Shown here: piece after piece, positions 1-8,603 of the stretch
Layout of the letters: every line of letters begins with the position of its first letter
Numbering within the stretch: the stretch's first letter is position 1
NCBI RefSeq assembly: GCF_000758945.1
Contig: NZ_JRND01000021.1
Span: 1 to 64,000 of the forward strand
Direction of reading: 5' to 3'
DNA length: 64,000 nt
From: Lancefieldella parvula_C
GTDB taxonomy: Bacteria > Actinomycetota > Coriobacteriia > Coriobacteriales > Atopobiaceae
Program-made: the position numbers and the translations under genes
The notes under the pieces: generated by a model
Database searches by the model: none
Told to the model about the DNA's origin: nothing
The model's input: the letters and a program-made list of their open reading frames with translations, nothing else

Positions 1-44
1 GAACTGCCTTCCATTTCTTATGTTCAAGAAATGGAAGGCAGTTC
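1..44 (-). terminator. Long hairpin downstream of psuG
   Basis: A perfect 19-bp stem (1-19 pairs with 26-44) with a 6-base loop. It lies 55 bases past the psuG stop and most likely ends the minus-strand psuK-psuG transcript. The T-run that would follow on the minus strand falls outside the window, so the terminator call rests on the stem alone. Confidence 0.6.
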
Positions 45-98
45 AAAACGACGCGGAGGCCAAAGGAACTGCGATGCTTACGCAGCGTGTGCGAGCAC

Positions 99-1025
99 TT
101 ACTTGCGGTTGCAAACCTCTGCAGCAACCTTTGCGCCAAGAGCAACGTTGTTGAAGACCAGCTGAATGTTGGACTCAAGGGAGTTGTTACCAGTGATCTC
201 AGCAACCTTTGCCAGCAAGAATGGTGTGGACTCCTTGCCGTGGATACCGTTTGCCTCTGCCTCTGCAAGGGCCTTCTCGATAGCTGCGTCGATGGTGTCC
301 TTATCCATTGCATACTGCTCAGGAATTGGGTTGGTGACCAGAAGACCGCTGTTCATGCCAATCTGCTGCTGGGTAGTGAAGATCTCTGCCAGCTCAGCAG
401 GGGAGTCAACGCGGTAGTCAACGCTAAAGCCACTCTTACGAGTGTAGAACGCAGGAAGCTCCTCGGTCTGGTAACCAAGTACAGGAACGCCCTTAGTCTC
501 CAGGTACTCAAGGGTAAGGCCAAGGTCAAGAATGGACTTTGCACCAGCGCAAATGACCATAACAGGAGTCTGTGCAAGCTCCTCAAGGTCAGCGGAGATG
601 TCCATGGTGGTCTCAGCGCCACGGTGAACGCCACCGATGCCACCGGTTGCAAAGACGTCAATGCCTGCCATGTGAGCAATCATCATGGTAGTAGTGACGG
701 TAGTTGCGCCGTCCTTCTTCTCAGCAATGATAACAGGGAGGTCGCGGCGGCTAACCTTAGCAACCTCGCGGCCCTTCTTGCCCAGGTAATCAATCTCGTC
801 AGCGGAAAGGCCGGCACGCATCTGGCCGTTAATAATTGCAATAGTTGCAGGAATTGCACCGTTGTCGCGGATGATCTGCTCAACCTTCAGAGCGGTCTCG
901 ACGTTCTGTGGGTAAGGCATACCGTGAGAAATGATGGTGGACTCCAGAGCTACAACAGGCTTGTTCTGCTCAAGAGCCTCTTTGACCTCGTCAGATACAA
1001 CGAGAAAATCCTTCAGGTTAGACAT
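99..1025 (-). CDS. psuG: Pseudouridine-5'-phosphate glycosidase
   Basis: A 308-residue cytosolic enzyme that reversibly splits pseudouridine 5'-phosphate into uracil and ribose 5-phosphate. Length and sequence fit the PsuG family throughout: the N-terminal ALESTIISHGMPYP block, the Gly-rich TGGIGGVHRG stretch in the middle, and CAGAKSILDLG with LETKGVPVLGY after it. The start has a GGAG site 6 bases upstream. It follows the kinase gene psuK on the same strand, and the two steps together recycle pseudouridine. It lies opposite the deo/nucleoside operon, so the region works as one nucleoside salvage locus. Identity is very likely. Confidence 0.95.
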   Translation of the reverse strand: MSNLKDFLVVSDEVKEALEQNKPVVALESTIISHGMPYPQNVETALKVEQIIRDNGAIPATIAIINGQMRAGLSADEIDYLGKKGREVAKVSRRDLPVIIAEKKDGATTVTTTMMIAHMAGIDVFATGGIGGVHRGAETTMDISADLEELAQTPVMVICAGAKSILDLGLTLEYLETKGVPVLGYQTEELPAFYTRKSGFSVDYRVDSPAELAEIFTTQQQIGMNSGLLVTNPIPEQYAMDKDTIDAAIEKALAEAEANGIHGKESTPFLLAKVAEITGNNSLESNIQLVFNNVALGAKVAAEVCNRK

Positions 1026-1064
1026 ATATACTCCAATCGTAAACGACTAATGGAACCGAAAGTA

Positions 1065-1096
1065 GTGCCGTGCAGACGTACTGTGCCGTGCAGACG
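1065..1096. repeat. Short direct repeat in the psuK-psuG gap
   Basis: GTGCCGTGCAGACG occurs twice (1065-1078 and 1083-1096), 18 bases apart, in the 73-base spacer between psuK and psuG. One of several short tandem duplications in spacers of this window; no function can be assigned. Confidence 0.6.
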
Positions 1097-1098
1097 CG

Positions 1099-2181
1099 CT
1101 AAAGACCTGCGCGCTTGATGACCTCTTCAACGTTGAGTTCACCGTTGATGGTGTCCTCACCCTCAATGGCCATGCTGGAAGCAGCCATGCCTATCAGGCC
1201 GGTCTGCTCAAGCGTCATGCCCTGAGTATACGCCCAGGTAATTCCTGCCATCATGGCATCGCCCGCACCGGTCATGTTGACAAGCTTTGCAGGAAGCAGT
1301 GGCAAGCGAACGGTCTTCTCGTGATCAGCACAAAGAAGGCCCTTCTCGCTAAGGGAGATAAACACGCGCTTCAGTCCTGTTGCAAGCAGCCCGTGAGCTG
1401 CGGCTTCAAGGGAAGCGTCGTCAGTAATCTTGATGCCCGAGAGCATCTCGGCCTCAAGACGATTTGGTTTGAGCGTGTGAATCTTGCCCAGGACCCTCTT
1501 GAGCTTCTGCGCCTTGATAGAAGAAACGGGGTCGCAGAAGATAGGGCAAGTCACGTTCTTGGCAATAAACTCGATGGTCTGCTGAGGCAGGTTGGTGTCA
1601 ATCACGCAAGCTGCGGCGTGCTGGATAACATCCAGGCGCTCCTCGATGCGCTCGGGGGTGACATACTCGTAAATCTGCATGTCATTGATGGCTTCCTGCA
1701 TCTCACCGTGCTCGTCCATAATGAAGAGGTAGGTAGAAGTGGAAGCGCCCGGCACGGTAATAGAAGCATCGATGTCAATACCGCAGTCCAGGCAGCCCTC
1801 TTTGAGCTCGCGCGCACGATAGTCCTCGCCAAAAGCGGTGAGCAGACGAACGTCGCTGTCGAGAAGGGCCAGGTTGTGTGCAACATTTCTACCAACGCCA
1901 CCAAAAGACATGGTGACCTTACCAGGGTTTGAATCTCCCGCCACAAGGGAAGTGTCTGGGCGGCCAGCAATATCCATGTTGGCAGCGCCAATCACAATAA
2001 AGTAGGGGCGCTCGCTCAAAATGTAGCGGCGGCCCAAAATTGCGCCCTTTGCGGTAAGGTTGGAGATGTGAACCGAAACAGAAGAACGCGAGATACCTGC
2101 TCGCTCTGCAATTTCCTTCTGAGTAATGGAAGGCTGCTCTTTAATCCAGTTGAAAATCATCTGTTCTCGATTGGTGAGCAT
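1099..2181 (-). CDS. psuK: PfkB-family pseudouridine kinase with N-terminal winged helix
   Basis: A 360-residue protein. Residues about 1-55 form a winged helix-turn-helix (QKEIAERAGISRSSVSVHISNLTAKG). The rest is a PfkB/ribokinase fold with the early FGGVGRNVAHNLALL substrate block and the C-terminal GAGDAMMAG anion-hole/catalytic motif. It should phosphorylate pseudouridine, supplying the substrate of psuG, its downstream neighbour. The fused DNA-binding domain suggests it also senses and regulates, a layout known in this kinase group. ATG at 2181 is preferred over an upstream TTG at 2199 because AGGAGG lies just before the ATG. Three copies of an operator-like sequence upstream (2213-2273) suit autoregulation. 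Confidence 0.88.
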   Translation of the reverse strand: MLTNREQMIFNWIKEQPSITQKEIAERAGISRSSVSVHISNLTAKGAILGRRYILSERPYFIVIGAANMDIAGRPDTSLVAGDSNPGKVTMSFGGVGRNVAHNLALLDSDVRLLTAFGEDYRARELKEGCLDCGIDIDASITVPGASTSTYLFIMDEHGEMQEAINDMQIYEYVTPERIEERLDVIQHAAACVIDTNLPQQTIEFIAKNVTCPIFCDPVSSIKAQKLKRVLGKIHTLKPNRLEAEMLSGIKITDDASLEAAAHGLLATGLKRVFISLSEKGLLCADHEKTVRLPLLPAKLVNMTGAGDAMMAGITWAYTQGMTLEQTGLIGMAASSMAIEGEDTINGELNVEEVIKRAGL

Positions 2182-2212
2182 CAGGCCTCCTAGCAGCAAA
2201 AATAGAATCCGA

Positions 2213-2273
2213 CTAAACAGGTGCTTATATAAAACTTCTAAACAGGTGCTTATCTTATTTAAGCTAGTGCTTA
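2213..2273. promoter_or_regulatory. Triplicated operator-like repeat upstream of psuK
   Basis: CTAAACAGGTGCTTAT occurs exactly at 2213-2228 and again at 2238-2253. A degraded third copy (CTAGTGCTTA) ends at 2273. The shared GTGCTTA cores start at 2221, 2246 and 2267, so spacing is 25 and 21 bases, about two helical turns. The position, 32-92 bases upstream of the psuK start, suits an operator bound by the winged helix of PsuK itself. This is inference from layout. Confidence 0.5.
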
Positions 2274-2410
2274 AATCTTGCTTTGGACAACGATAAGACA
2301 GCAGCTAGAGTCTGTAAAGAATGAATTCATTAAATTTTTCCCTGGTGAGCTCAACGATTTTCTCGCCACATTGGCTTTACCTGCTTGATTTTTCTAAGCA
2401 TTTGCTGCGT

Positions 2411-2443
2411 ACCGTTTACAGAATTTTAGTATCTGCAAACGGT
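2411..2443. promoter_or_regulatory. 12-9-12 palindrome upstream of deoB
   Basis: ACCGTTTACAGA (2411-2422) and TCTGCAAACGGT (2432-2443) form an inverted repeat with 11 of 12 positions matching and a 9-base spacer. It lies about 24 bases upstream of the -35 of the proposed deoB promoter and has no T-run. It is best read as a regulator binding site for the nucleoside operon. Confidence 0.45.
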
Positions 2444-2466
2444 TGTATCGTGAAAATCTCTCTAAA

Positions 2467-2496
2467 TTGGGCGTCGGCGTTATGCAACTGTAATAA
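2467..2496 (+). promoter_or_regulatory. Candidate sigma-70 promoter for deoB
   Basis: TTGGGC (2467-2472) and TAATAA (2491-2496) are separated by 18 bases. The -10 is good and the -35 is partial. The deoB start follows 92 bases later. The rest of the 407-base psuK-deoB spacer holds the operator-like sites listed and one TTCTCGCCA motif at 2360-2368. Confidence 0.45.
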
Positions 2497-2588
2497 TATA
2501 TTTAATGAATAGTAATGACTCGTCCACATAAGTTAGCTTGCGTATGTATCGTGCGCAAATGCTTGTTTCGGGCGTTTTAGGAGGTAGT

Positions 2589-3779
2589 ATGCCTAAACGT
2601 GTTTTTGTAGTTGTTCTTGATAGTTTTGGCATCGGCGAAGAGCCTGATGCAGCGGCATACGGAGATGAGGGCAGCAATACCCTCTGTGCATGCGCAACAA
2701 GTGGCGTTCTTAACATCCCAAATATGACAAAGTTGGGCCTTCTTAATATTGATGGCGCGCTTGATACCGTGTATGACGTTGATCTGAAGCCAATTGAGTC
2801 TCCTGTGGGCGCATATGCTCGCATGCAGGAGAAATCCGCTGGTAAAGACACTACGGTTGGTCACTGGGAGATGGCAGGCGTCATTTCTCCAAAGAAGTTC
2901 CCAACCTATCCTGATGGTTTTCCACAGGAGGTCATTGAGGAGTTTGAGCAGAAGACGGGCCGTAAGGTTCTCTGCAACAAACCTTACTCCGGAACCGATG
3001 TTATTAGAGACTTTGGTAAAGAGCACGTAGAGACTGGTGCTCTGATTGTCTATACCTCAGCAGATTCTGTTTTCCAGATTGCTGCTCATGAGGACGTGGT
3101 AAGTCCCGAGAAACTCTATGAATATTGCCGCATTGCACGCGAGATTCTTCAGGGTGAGCACGGTGTTGCTCGCGTTATTGCTCGTCCTTTTGAGGGGGAG
3201 TGGCCATACCAGCGCACTTCTCGCCGTCATGACTTCTCGCTTGAGCCAACAGGTCCAACTATGCTTGACCGCCTTAAAGAGAACGGCTTTGACGTTCTTT
3301 CTATTGGCAAGATTTATGACATCTTTGCTCACCGTGGCATGACTGAGTTTGAGTTTACTACCTGCAATGCAGACGGAATTCAGAAGACTATTGAGGCTAC
3401 CAGCAAAGACTTCAACGGTCTGTGCTTCACCAACCTCGTTGATACTGACATGATTTACGGTCACCGTAACGATCCTGTGGGATACTCCAACGCTCTTTCT
3501 TATTTTGATGAGCGCATTCCTCAAATTATTGAGGGTCTTCGTGAGGACGACCTGTTCATTATTACCGCAGATCATGGCTGTGACCCGGTAACACCATCTA
3601 CTGATCACTCTCGTGAGTACGTGCCACTGCTTATCACGGGTCCAAAGGTCAAGCCAAACACTAACCTTGGTACAACCACCACATTTGCCGATATGGCCGA
3701 GACAATCCTTGATTATTTTGGTGTTGAGCAACTTGGTGTTGGAACTTCTCACCTGTCAGAGATTCTTAAGGAGAACTAA
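2589..3779 (+). CDS. deoB: Phosphopentomutase
   Basis: A 396-residue, metal-dependent alkaline-phosphatase-fold enzyme that converts ribose-1- or deoxyribose-1-phosphate to the 5-phosphate. Family marks are the N-terminal VVLDSFGIGEEPDA metal site, KDTTVGHWEMAG, and the C-terminal TADHGCDPVTPSTDHSREYVPLL metal-binding block, which is interrupted here only by normal spacing. The start at 2589 is chosen because AGGAGG precedes it by 4 bases. An upstream in-frame ATG at 2538 lacks such a site. The stop overlaps the deoD start (TAATG), so the two are translationally coupled. It processes the sugar phosphates released by the phosphorylases further down the operon. Confidence 0.96.
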   Translation: MPKRVFVVVLDSFGIGEEPDAAAYGDEGSNTLCACATSGVLNIPNMTKLGLLNIDGALDTVYDVDLKPIESPVGAYARMQEKSAGKDTTVGHWEMAGVISPKKFPTYPDGFPQEVIEEFEQKTGRKVLCNKPYSGTDVIRDFGKEHVETGALIVYTSADSVFQIAAHEDVVSPEKLYEYCRIAREILQGEHGVARVIARPFEGEWPYQRTSRRHDFSLEPTGPTMLDRLKENGFDVLSIGKIYDIFAHRGMTEFEFTTCNADGIQKTIEATSKDFNGLCFTNLVDTDMIYGHRNDPVGYSNALSYFDERIPQIIEGLREDDLFIITADHGCDPVTPSTDHSREYVPLLITGPKVKPNTNLGTTTTFADMAETILDYFGVEQLGVGTSHLSEILKEN

Positions 3780-4489
3780 TGGCTACTACCCCAACTCCCC
3801 ATAACGCTGCTGTTGAGGGCCAGATTGCTAAGACCGTCCTCATGCCAGGCGATCCTCTGCGCGCTAAGCTTCTTGCAGACACGTACCTGGAGAACGTTGA
3901 GCAGTTCAACACCGTTCGCAATATGTTTGGCTACACCGGCACCTACAAGGGACAGCCAGTCTCCGTTATGGGTTCTGGTATGGGTATGCCTTCCATTGGT
4001 ATTTATTCTTACGAGCTCTTTAATTTCTACGGAGTTGACAACATTCTCCGTATTGGTAGTGCTGGCGGCCTTGCTCCTGAGGTAAAGCTTAGAGACATTG
4101 TTATTGGCATGTCTTCCAGCACTGATTCTAATTATCCATCACAGTACGGAATGCCTGGAACCATTGCACCTACCGCAGACTTTGGCCTGTTGAGCAAGGC
4201 TGTTGCTGGTGCAGAAAAGCTGGGTTATCCCGTTCGCGTTGGTAATATCCTGGCAAGCGACGTGTTCTATACCGTAAACAACTCGCTTCCAAAATGGGCA
4301 AGTATGGATGTTCTTGCCGTTGAGATGGAGTCGGCAGCCCTGTATCTCAACGCCATGTACGCTCATAAGCATGCGCTTACGCTGCTAACTATCTCTGATT
4401 TGCCTCTTACAGGAGAAGCACTTACTGCTGAAGAGCGTCAGACTAGTTTCACGCAGATGATGGAGGTTGCTCTTTCTGTTGTTGCTTAA
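3779..4489 (+). CDS. deoD: Purine-nucleoside phosphorylase, DeoD type
   Basis: A 236-residue enzyme of the hexameric NP-I family. It cleaves purine (deoxy)nucleosides with phosphate to base plus (deoxy)ribose-1-phosphate. Visible marks are MPGDPLRAK (phosphate site), GSGMGMPSIGIYSYELF, RIGSAGG, the ribose-binding VEMESAALY and the SDLPLTGE stretch with the conserved catalytic Asp. It starts on the last base of the deoB stop codon. Its product is the direct substrate of DeoB. Confidence 0.95.
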   Translation: MATTPTPHNAAVEGQIAKTVLMPGDPLRAKLLADTYLENVEQFNTVRNMFGYTGTYKGQPVSVMGSGMGMPSIGIYSYELFNFYGVDNILRIGSAGGLAPEVKLRDIVIGMSSSTDSNYPSQYGMPGTIAPTADFGLLSKAVAGAEKLGYPVRVGNILASDVFYTVNNSLPKWASMDVLAVEMESAALYLNAMYAHKHALTLLTISDLPLTGEALTAEERQTSFTQMMEVALSVVA

Positions 4490-4600
4490 GGCACTTGTTG
4501 TGTAAAGCATCGCAGATAGGCAGTTTGCCATTGCTGTTTGTTTTGGAACCATGCGGATTTTCCGCTTAAGTTAGGGGAGTTTGGTCAACTTCTCATAAAG

Positions 4601-4620
4601 ATCCAGCACTAAAGCTGGAT
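4601..4620 (+). other. Short hairpin in the leader of the nucleoside-binding lipoprotein gene
   Basis: ATCCAGC (4601-4607) pairs with GCTGGAT (4614-4620). It lies 32 bases upstream of the lipoprotein start with no T-run after it. It may stabilise the mRNA or be regulatory. The rest of the 163-base deoD-lipoprotein spacer shows no clear promoter or riboswitch. Confidence 0.35.
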
Positions 4621-4652
4621 GTTCCCGCCACATGAGGTAAGGAGAGCACGGA

Positions 4653-5726
4653 ATGAACAAGAACGTTTCTCGTCGTAGTTTTGTGACTGGCGCAACCGGC
4701 GCTGGCGCATTTGCAGCACTCGCAGGTCTTGCAGGCTGCAACCAGAAGAAGGACGACGGCGGCCAGAAGGCATCAGGTGAGAAGAAAAAGAAGCTCACCA
4801 TGGTTACCGATACTGGTGGTGTTAACGACCAGTCCTTTAACCAGTCCGCTTGGGAGGGCATGACCGAGCTCAAGGACAAGAACGGCTGGGATGTCAGCTA
4901 CCTTGAGTCCAAGCAGGATTCCGATTATGCAACCAACCTTGATAAGGCTGTTGACGCAGAGTCCGACCTTGTTTGGGGCGTTGGCTTTGCTATGGCAGAC
5001 GCAACCCTTAAGGCTGCTAAGGACAATCCAAACACCCAGTTTGCCATTATCGACAACGGCAACGAGTCTGAGGTTTCCAACTTCACCGGCGTAATGTTCC
5101 GTGCTCAGGAGCCTTCCTTTGTTGTTGGCTACATTGCTGCTCGCACCACAAAGACTGGCAAGGTTGGCTTTGTTGGCGGCATTTCTTCCGCACTTATCGA
5201 CCAGTTTGAGTATGGTTACCGCGGCGGCGTTGCTTATGCAAACAAGGAAAAGGGCACCAACGTTGAGGTTTCTGCACAGTACGCAGAGTCCTTCTCCGAT
5301 GCTGCAAAGGGCAAGGCTATTGCTAACTCCATGTACTCCGATGGTTGCGACGTTGTCTTCCACGCTGCAGGCGGCGTAGGAACCGGCGTTATTGAGGCAG
5401 CTAAGGACGCAAACAAGCTTGCTATCGGCGTTGACCGTGACCAGGCATATCTTGCTCCAGAGAACGTCCTGACCTCCGCTCTTAAGCGCGTTAACGTTGC
5501 TATCGTTGAGATTTCCGAGAAGATCTTGAAGGACGGCCAGAAGGGCGGCACTACTGTTTCCCTGGGCGCTTCCGAGGACGCTGTCGGAATTGCTGAGGAT
5601 CACCACCTCATGGGTGAGGACACCTACAAGGCAGCTACTGACCTTCTCGACAAGATCAAGGCTGGCTCCGTTGTTCCTCCTGCAAGCAAGGACGACCTGG
5701 ACAAGTTTGTTAAGTCTTTGAGCTAA
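4653..5726 (+). CDS. BMP-family nucleoside-binding lipoprotein (ABC transporter)
   Basis: A 357-residue substrate-binding protein of the Bmp/PnrA (TmpC) family. The N-terminus carries a twin-arginine motif (SRRSFVTG), a hydrophobic stretch and a lipobox ending LAGC, Cys at about residue 29, so it is likely a Tat-exported lipoprotein. The mature part begins with the typical MVTDTGGVNDQSFNQSAWEG block and has DLVWGVGFAMADA and HAAGGVGTGVIEAAK. It should capture nucleosides outside the membrane and pass them to the ABC transporter encoded just downstream. A hairpin between the two (5817-5846) would favour higher expression of this protein. Position between deoD and the transporter supports the nucleoside role. 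Confidence 0.9.
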   Translation: MNKNVSRRSFVTGATGAGAFAALAGLAGCNQKKDDGGQKASGEKKKKLTMVTDTGGVNDQSFNQSAWEGMTELKDKNGWDVSYLESKQDSDYATNLDKAVDAESDLVWGVGFAMADATLKAAKDNPNTQFAIIDNGNESEVSNFTGVMFRAQEPSFVVGYIAARTTKTGKVGFVGGISSALIDQFEYGYRGGVAYANKEKGTNVEVSAQYAESFSDAAKGKAIANSMYSDGCDVVFHAAGGVGTGVIEAAKDANKLAIGVDRDQAYLAPENVLTSALKRVNVAIVEISEKILKDGQKGGTTVSLGASEDAVGIAEDHHLMGEDTYKAATDLLDKIKAGSVVPPASKDDLDKFVKSLS

Positions 5727-5816
5727 GCTCTGACTTAGTTTTTAAGCCTTAGGGTTTCTCGCCAGATGGTTTTTGACCTCTGACAGGCCCAAAAGGTTGA
5801 TGAGTTTGGATTTGCT

Positions 5817-5846
5817 GGTGAGGGGTGCTCTTTGGCACTCCTCACC
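5817..5846 (+). other. Intercistronic hairpin between binding protein and ATPase genes
   Basis: GGTGAGGGGTGC (5817-5828) pairs with GCACTCCTCACC (5835-5846) with one G-T wobble and a 6-base loop. No T-run follows. Such hairpins often protect the upstream message or cut read-through, giving excess binding protein over ATPase. The 148-base spacer also has GGTTTCTCGCCA at 5753-5764. Confidence 0.5.
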
Positions 5847-5874
5847 TCTCGCAAGTGTGTAAAGGAGGTGGCTC

Positions 5875-7404
5875 GTGGAAGTCAGTTCGGATTACGCTGT
5901 TCAGATGCATGGCATTACCAAAGTTTTTGGATCGTTTAAAGCTCTTGACGCCGTAGACCTTAACGTGCGCAAGCAAACTGTCCACGCCATTTTAGGAGAG
6001 AACGGCGCAGGTAAAAGTACGCTTATGAACGTACTGTATGGCCTGTATTCTGCTGATGAGGGCGAGGTTTACCTCAACGGAGAGCGTGTATCCATATCTG
6101 GCCCAACCGATGCTATCGCTCACGGTATTGGTATGGTTCACCAGCACTTTATGCTGGTCGAGAACTTTACTGTTACAGAAAATATTGTTTTGGGCAACGA
6201 GGTCACCAAGGCTGGTGGCGTCCTTGATCCAAAGCGAGCTCGCGAGAAGGTCCTGGAGATTGTTGAGGAATACGGCTTTGACGTAGACCCTGACGCCAAG
6301 ATTGAAGACATTTCTGTTGGTATGCAACAGCGTGTTGAGATCTTAAAGGCACTATATCGCGGCGCTGATACCTTGATTCTTGATGAGCCTACGGCAGTTC
6401 TTACGCCGCAGGAGATTGAGAAGCTTATTCAGATCATGCATGACCTGGTAAGCAAAGGTAAAACCATCATTGTTATTACGCACAAGCTTAAAGAGATTAT
6501 GTCTTCTGCTGACGAGTGCACTATTATTCGTCGCGGCAAGTACATGAGCACCGTTGATGTCTCCAAGACATCCGAGACCGAGCTTGCAACACTTATGGTT
6601 GGTAGAAACGTTAACCTGCATGTAGAAAAGAAGCCAGCAACTCCTGGCGAGGTTGTTCTCTCTATTAAGGACCTCCACGTTAAGGACGAGCGCGGCATTG
6701 AGCAGGTAAACGGCTTTAATTTGGATATTCGTGCTGGCGAGATTGTTGGTCTTGCAGGCATTGACGGCAACGGCCAGAAAGAACTTACCGATGCCATAAA
6801 CGCACTGGTCAAACCTGAGTCGGGCACCATTGCTGTCAAGGGTGAAGAGATTCAGGGCACCACCCCAAAGACGGTTATTGACCACGCAGTTGCAACTATT
6901 CCTTCAGACCGCCATCGTTGGGGCCTGGTTCTGCCCTTTACGGTTGCCGAGAACATGGTGCTTGAGCGCCACAACGAGGAGACCTTTGGTAAGAGCATTG
7001 CACTTGACCTGGCAAAGATCAAGGAATTCTCTCAGAAGCTGATTGACGAGTTTGATATTCGTCCTGCAGAGTGCGTAGATCATCAGGCAGTGGGACTTTC
7101 CGGCGGTAACCAGCAGAAGGTTATTATCGCCCGTGAGGTCTCTTCCAACCCAGACGTCCTCATTGCCATTCAGCCAACGCGCGGCCTTGACGTTGGCGCA
7201 ATTGAGTTTGTCCATAAAGCGCTAATTCGCGAGAGGGACCGTGGAGCAGCAATTTTGCTGATTTCCTTTGAGTTGGACGAGATTATGGACGTTGCCGATA
7301 AGATGGCAATTATTTACGCTGGCAAGAATGTTGGCGAGTTTGACCAAGGTACTATCACTGAAGAGCAGGCTGGCCTGCTGATGGCAGGAGGTGACGCCGA
7401 GTGA
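5875..7404 (+). CDS. Nucleoside ABC transporter, double ATPase subunit
   Basis: A 509-residue protein with two tandem ABC domains, the arrangement of sugar/nucleoside importers (NupO/RbsA/MglA type). The first domain has Walker A GENGAGKST (about residue 42), signature SVGMQQR and Walker B LILDEPT. The second has the degenerate P-loop GIDGNGQKE, as in nucleoside-type members, and signature LSGGNQQK followed by LIAIQPTRGLD. It starts with GTG behind AAAGGAGG. Its stop overlaps the GTG of the first permease. It powers uptake of nucleosides delivered by the upstream lipoprotein. Confidence 0.93.
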   Translation: MEVSSDYAVQMHGITKVFGSFKALDAVDLNVRKQTVHAILGENGAGKSTLMNVLYGLYSADEGEVYLNGERVSISGPTDAIAHGIGMVHQHFMLVENFTVTENIVLGNEVTKAGGVLDPKRAREKVLEIVEEYGFDVDPDAKIEDISVGMQQRVEILKALYRGADTLILDEPTAVLTPQEIEKLIQIMHDLVSKGKTIIVITHKLKEIMSSADECTIIRRGKYMSTVDVSKTSETELATLMVGRNVNLHVEKKPATPGEVVLSIKDLHVKDERGIEQVNGFNLDIRAGEIVGLAGIDGNGQKELTDAINALVKPESGTIAVKGEEIQGTTPKTVIDHAVATIPSDRHRWGLVLPFTVAENMVLERHNEETFGKSIALDLAKIKEFSQKLIDEFDIRPAECVDHQAVGLSGGNQQKVIIAREVSSNPDVLIAIQPTRGLDVGAIEFVHKALIRERDRGAAILLISFELDEIMDVADKMAIIYAGKNVGEFDQGTITEEQAGLLMAGGDAE

Positions 7405-8603
7405 GTACGCTTACAAAGATAATGAGAAAGCCCATTACGTCAGCAATTGTTGCTATTTTTGTTGGCCTGTTGGTTGCTTCTATTATTTTGGTTGTTGCAG
7501 GTTATGATCCTATCAGCTCGTTTGAGGCACTTATTGGCGGCATGGTAGGTAAGCCAAAATACATTTCTAACGTCATTATTAAGGCAACACCTCTGCTCTT
7601 TACGGGTATTGCCGTTGCCTTTGCATTCCGCGTTGGTCTCTTTAACATTGGCGCTGAGGGTCAGTACATTGTTGGTACCATCCTGGCCGTTATTGTTGGC
7701 TACAGCCTTGACCTTCCTCCTGTGCTGCAGATTCCTGTAGTTGTTTTGGTAGGTACCGCAGGCGGAGCAGGTATTGGCGCCATCATTGGATGGCTTAAAG
7801 CCCAGTTTGGCATCAACGAGGTTATTACCAGCATTATGTTTAACTGGATCAGCCTCTACCTCTGCAACTTTGTGGTCTCTCTTCCACAGTTCCACCAGCC
7901 AAACTCAACATCTTCGTACCCCATTAATGAGTCCGGTTATACCACGCTGTTCTATGGTATGAAGAATTCCGAGGACGGCGCTGAGGCAATTCGCAATATC
8001 CCTGTTATTGGTGACGCTATTATGCGTACCGATGTAAACATTGGTATTTTTGTTGCTATTTTCGCAGCTATCTTCATTGGCTGGCTGCTTATGCGTACCA
8101 AGGTTGGTTATGAGATGCGCGCTGTTGGTTTTAACCGCGATGCTGCTCAGTTTACCGGCATCAACGTTAAGAAGAACCTCACACTTTGCATGGCTATTTC
8201 TGGTGCACTCTGCGGACTTGCAGGTGCTCTGACCATTACCGGTATTGCTCCTCACAGTATTGCAACGCTGGCAGCATTTGAGAACAACGGCTTTAACGGT
8301 CTGTCCGTTGCGTTTATCGCTAACTGTAATCCTGTGGCATGTATTCCTGCATCCTTCCTGTTTGCTGGTCTTCTTTATGGTGGCCAGACTGTTCAGCAGA
8401 CGGTTGGTGCACCTTCCGAGATTATCAACATTGTTATTGGTACCATCGTGTTCTTTATGGCTCTGGGTGGCGTTATTCCAATGCTTGCCGACCGTCTTGA
8501 TCACAAGCGTGCCCAGAAGGCTAAGGAAGAAGAGGCAAAGCTTGCTGCTCAAGTGAGTGATGCGTCCGACCCTTCTCAGGAGGAGGCAAACAATGCTCAC
8601 TAA
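7401..8603 (+). CDS. Nucleoside ABC transporter permease 1
   Basis: A 400-residue multi-spanning membrane protein of the BPD_transp_2 family, like B. subtilis NupP. It has an N-terminal membrane helix, the FNIGAEGQYIVG loop typical of these permeases, and the cytoplasmic coupling region RTKVGYEMRAVGFNRDAAQFTGI. The charged C-terminal tail (from about residue 370) is cytosolic. GTG at 7401 overlaps the ATPase stop by 4 bases. It pairs with the next permease to form the channel. Confidence 0.92.
   Translation: MSTLTKIMRKPITSAIVAIFVGLLVASIILVVAGYDPISSFEALIGGMVGKPKYISNVIIKATPLLFTGIAVAFAFRVGLFNIGAEGQYIVGTILAVIVGYSLDLPPVLQIPVVVLVGTAGGAGIGAIIGWLKAQFGINEVITSIMFNWISLYLCNFVVSLPQFHQPNSTSSYPINESGYTTLFYGMKNSEDGAEAIRNIPVIGDAIMRTDVNIGIFVAIFAAIFIGWLLMRTKVGYEMRAVGFNRDAAQFTGINVKKNLTLCMAISGALCGLAGALTITGIAPHSIATLAAFENNGFNGLSVAFIANCNPVACIPASFLFAGLLYGGQTVQQTVGAPSEIINIVIGTIVFFMALGGVIPMLADRLDHKRAQKAKEEEAKLAAQVSDASDPSQEEANNAH

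Noticed and set aside
87..1118. Long plus-strand open frame opposite psuG
   Set aside because: It is the antisense shadow of psuG: no ribosome site, Leu/Cys-rich translation and no family resemblance.
4490..4652. Purine riboswitch before the nucleoside-binding lipoprotein
   Set aside because: The conserved three-way-junction bases of the purine aptamer are not there; only one short hairpin is visible.
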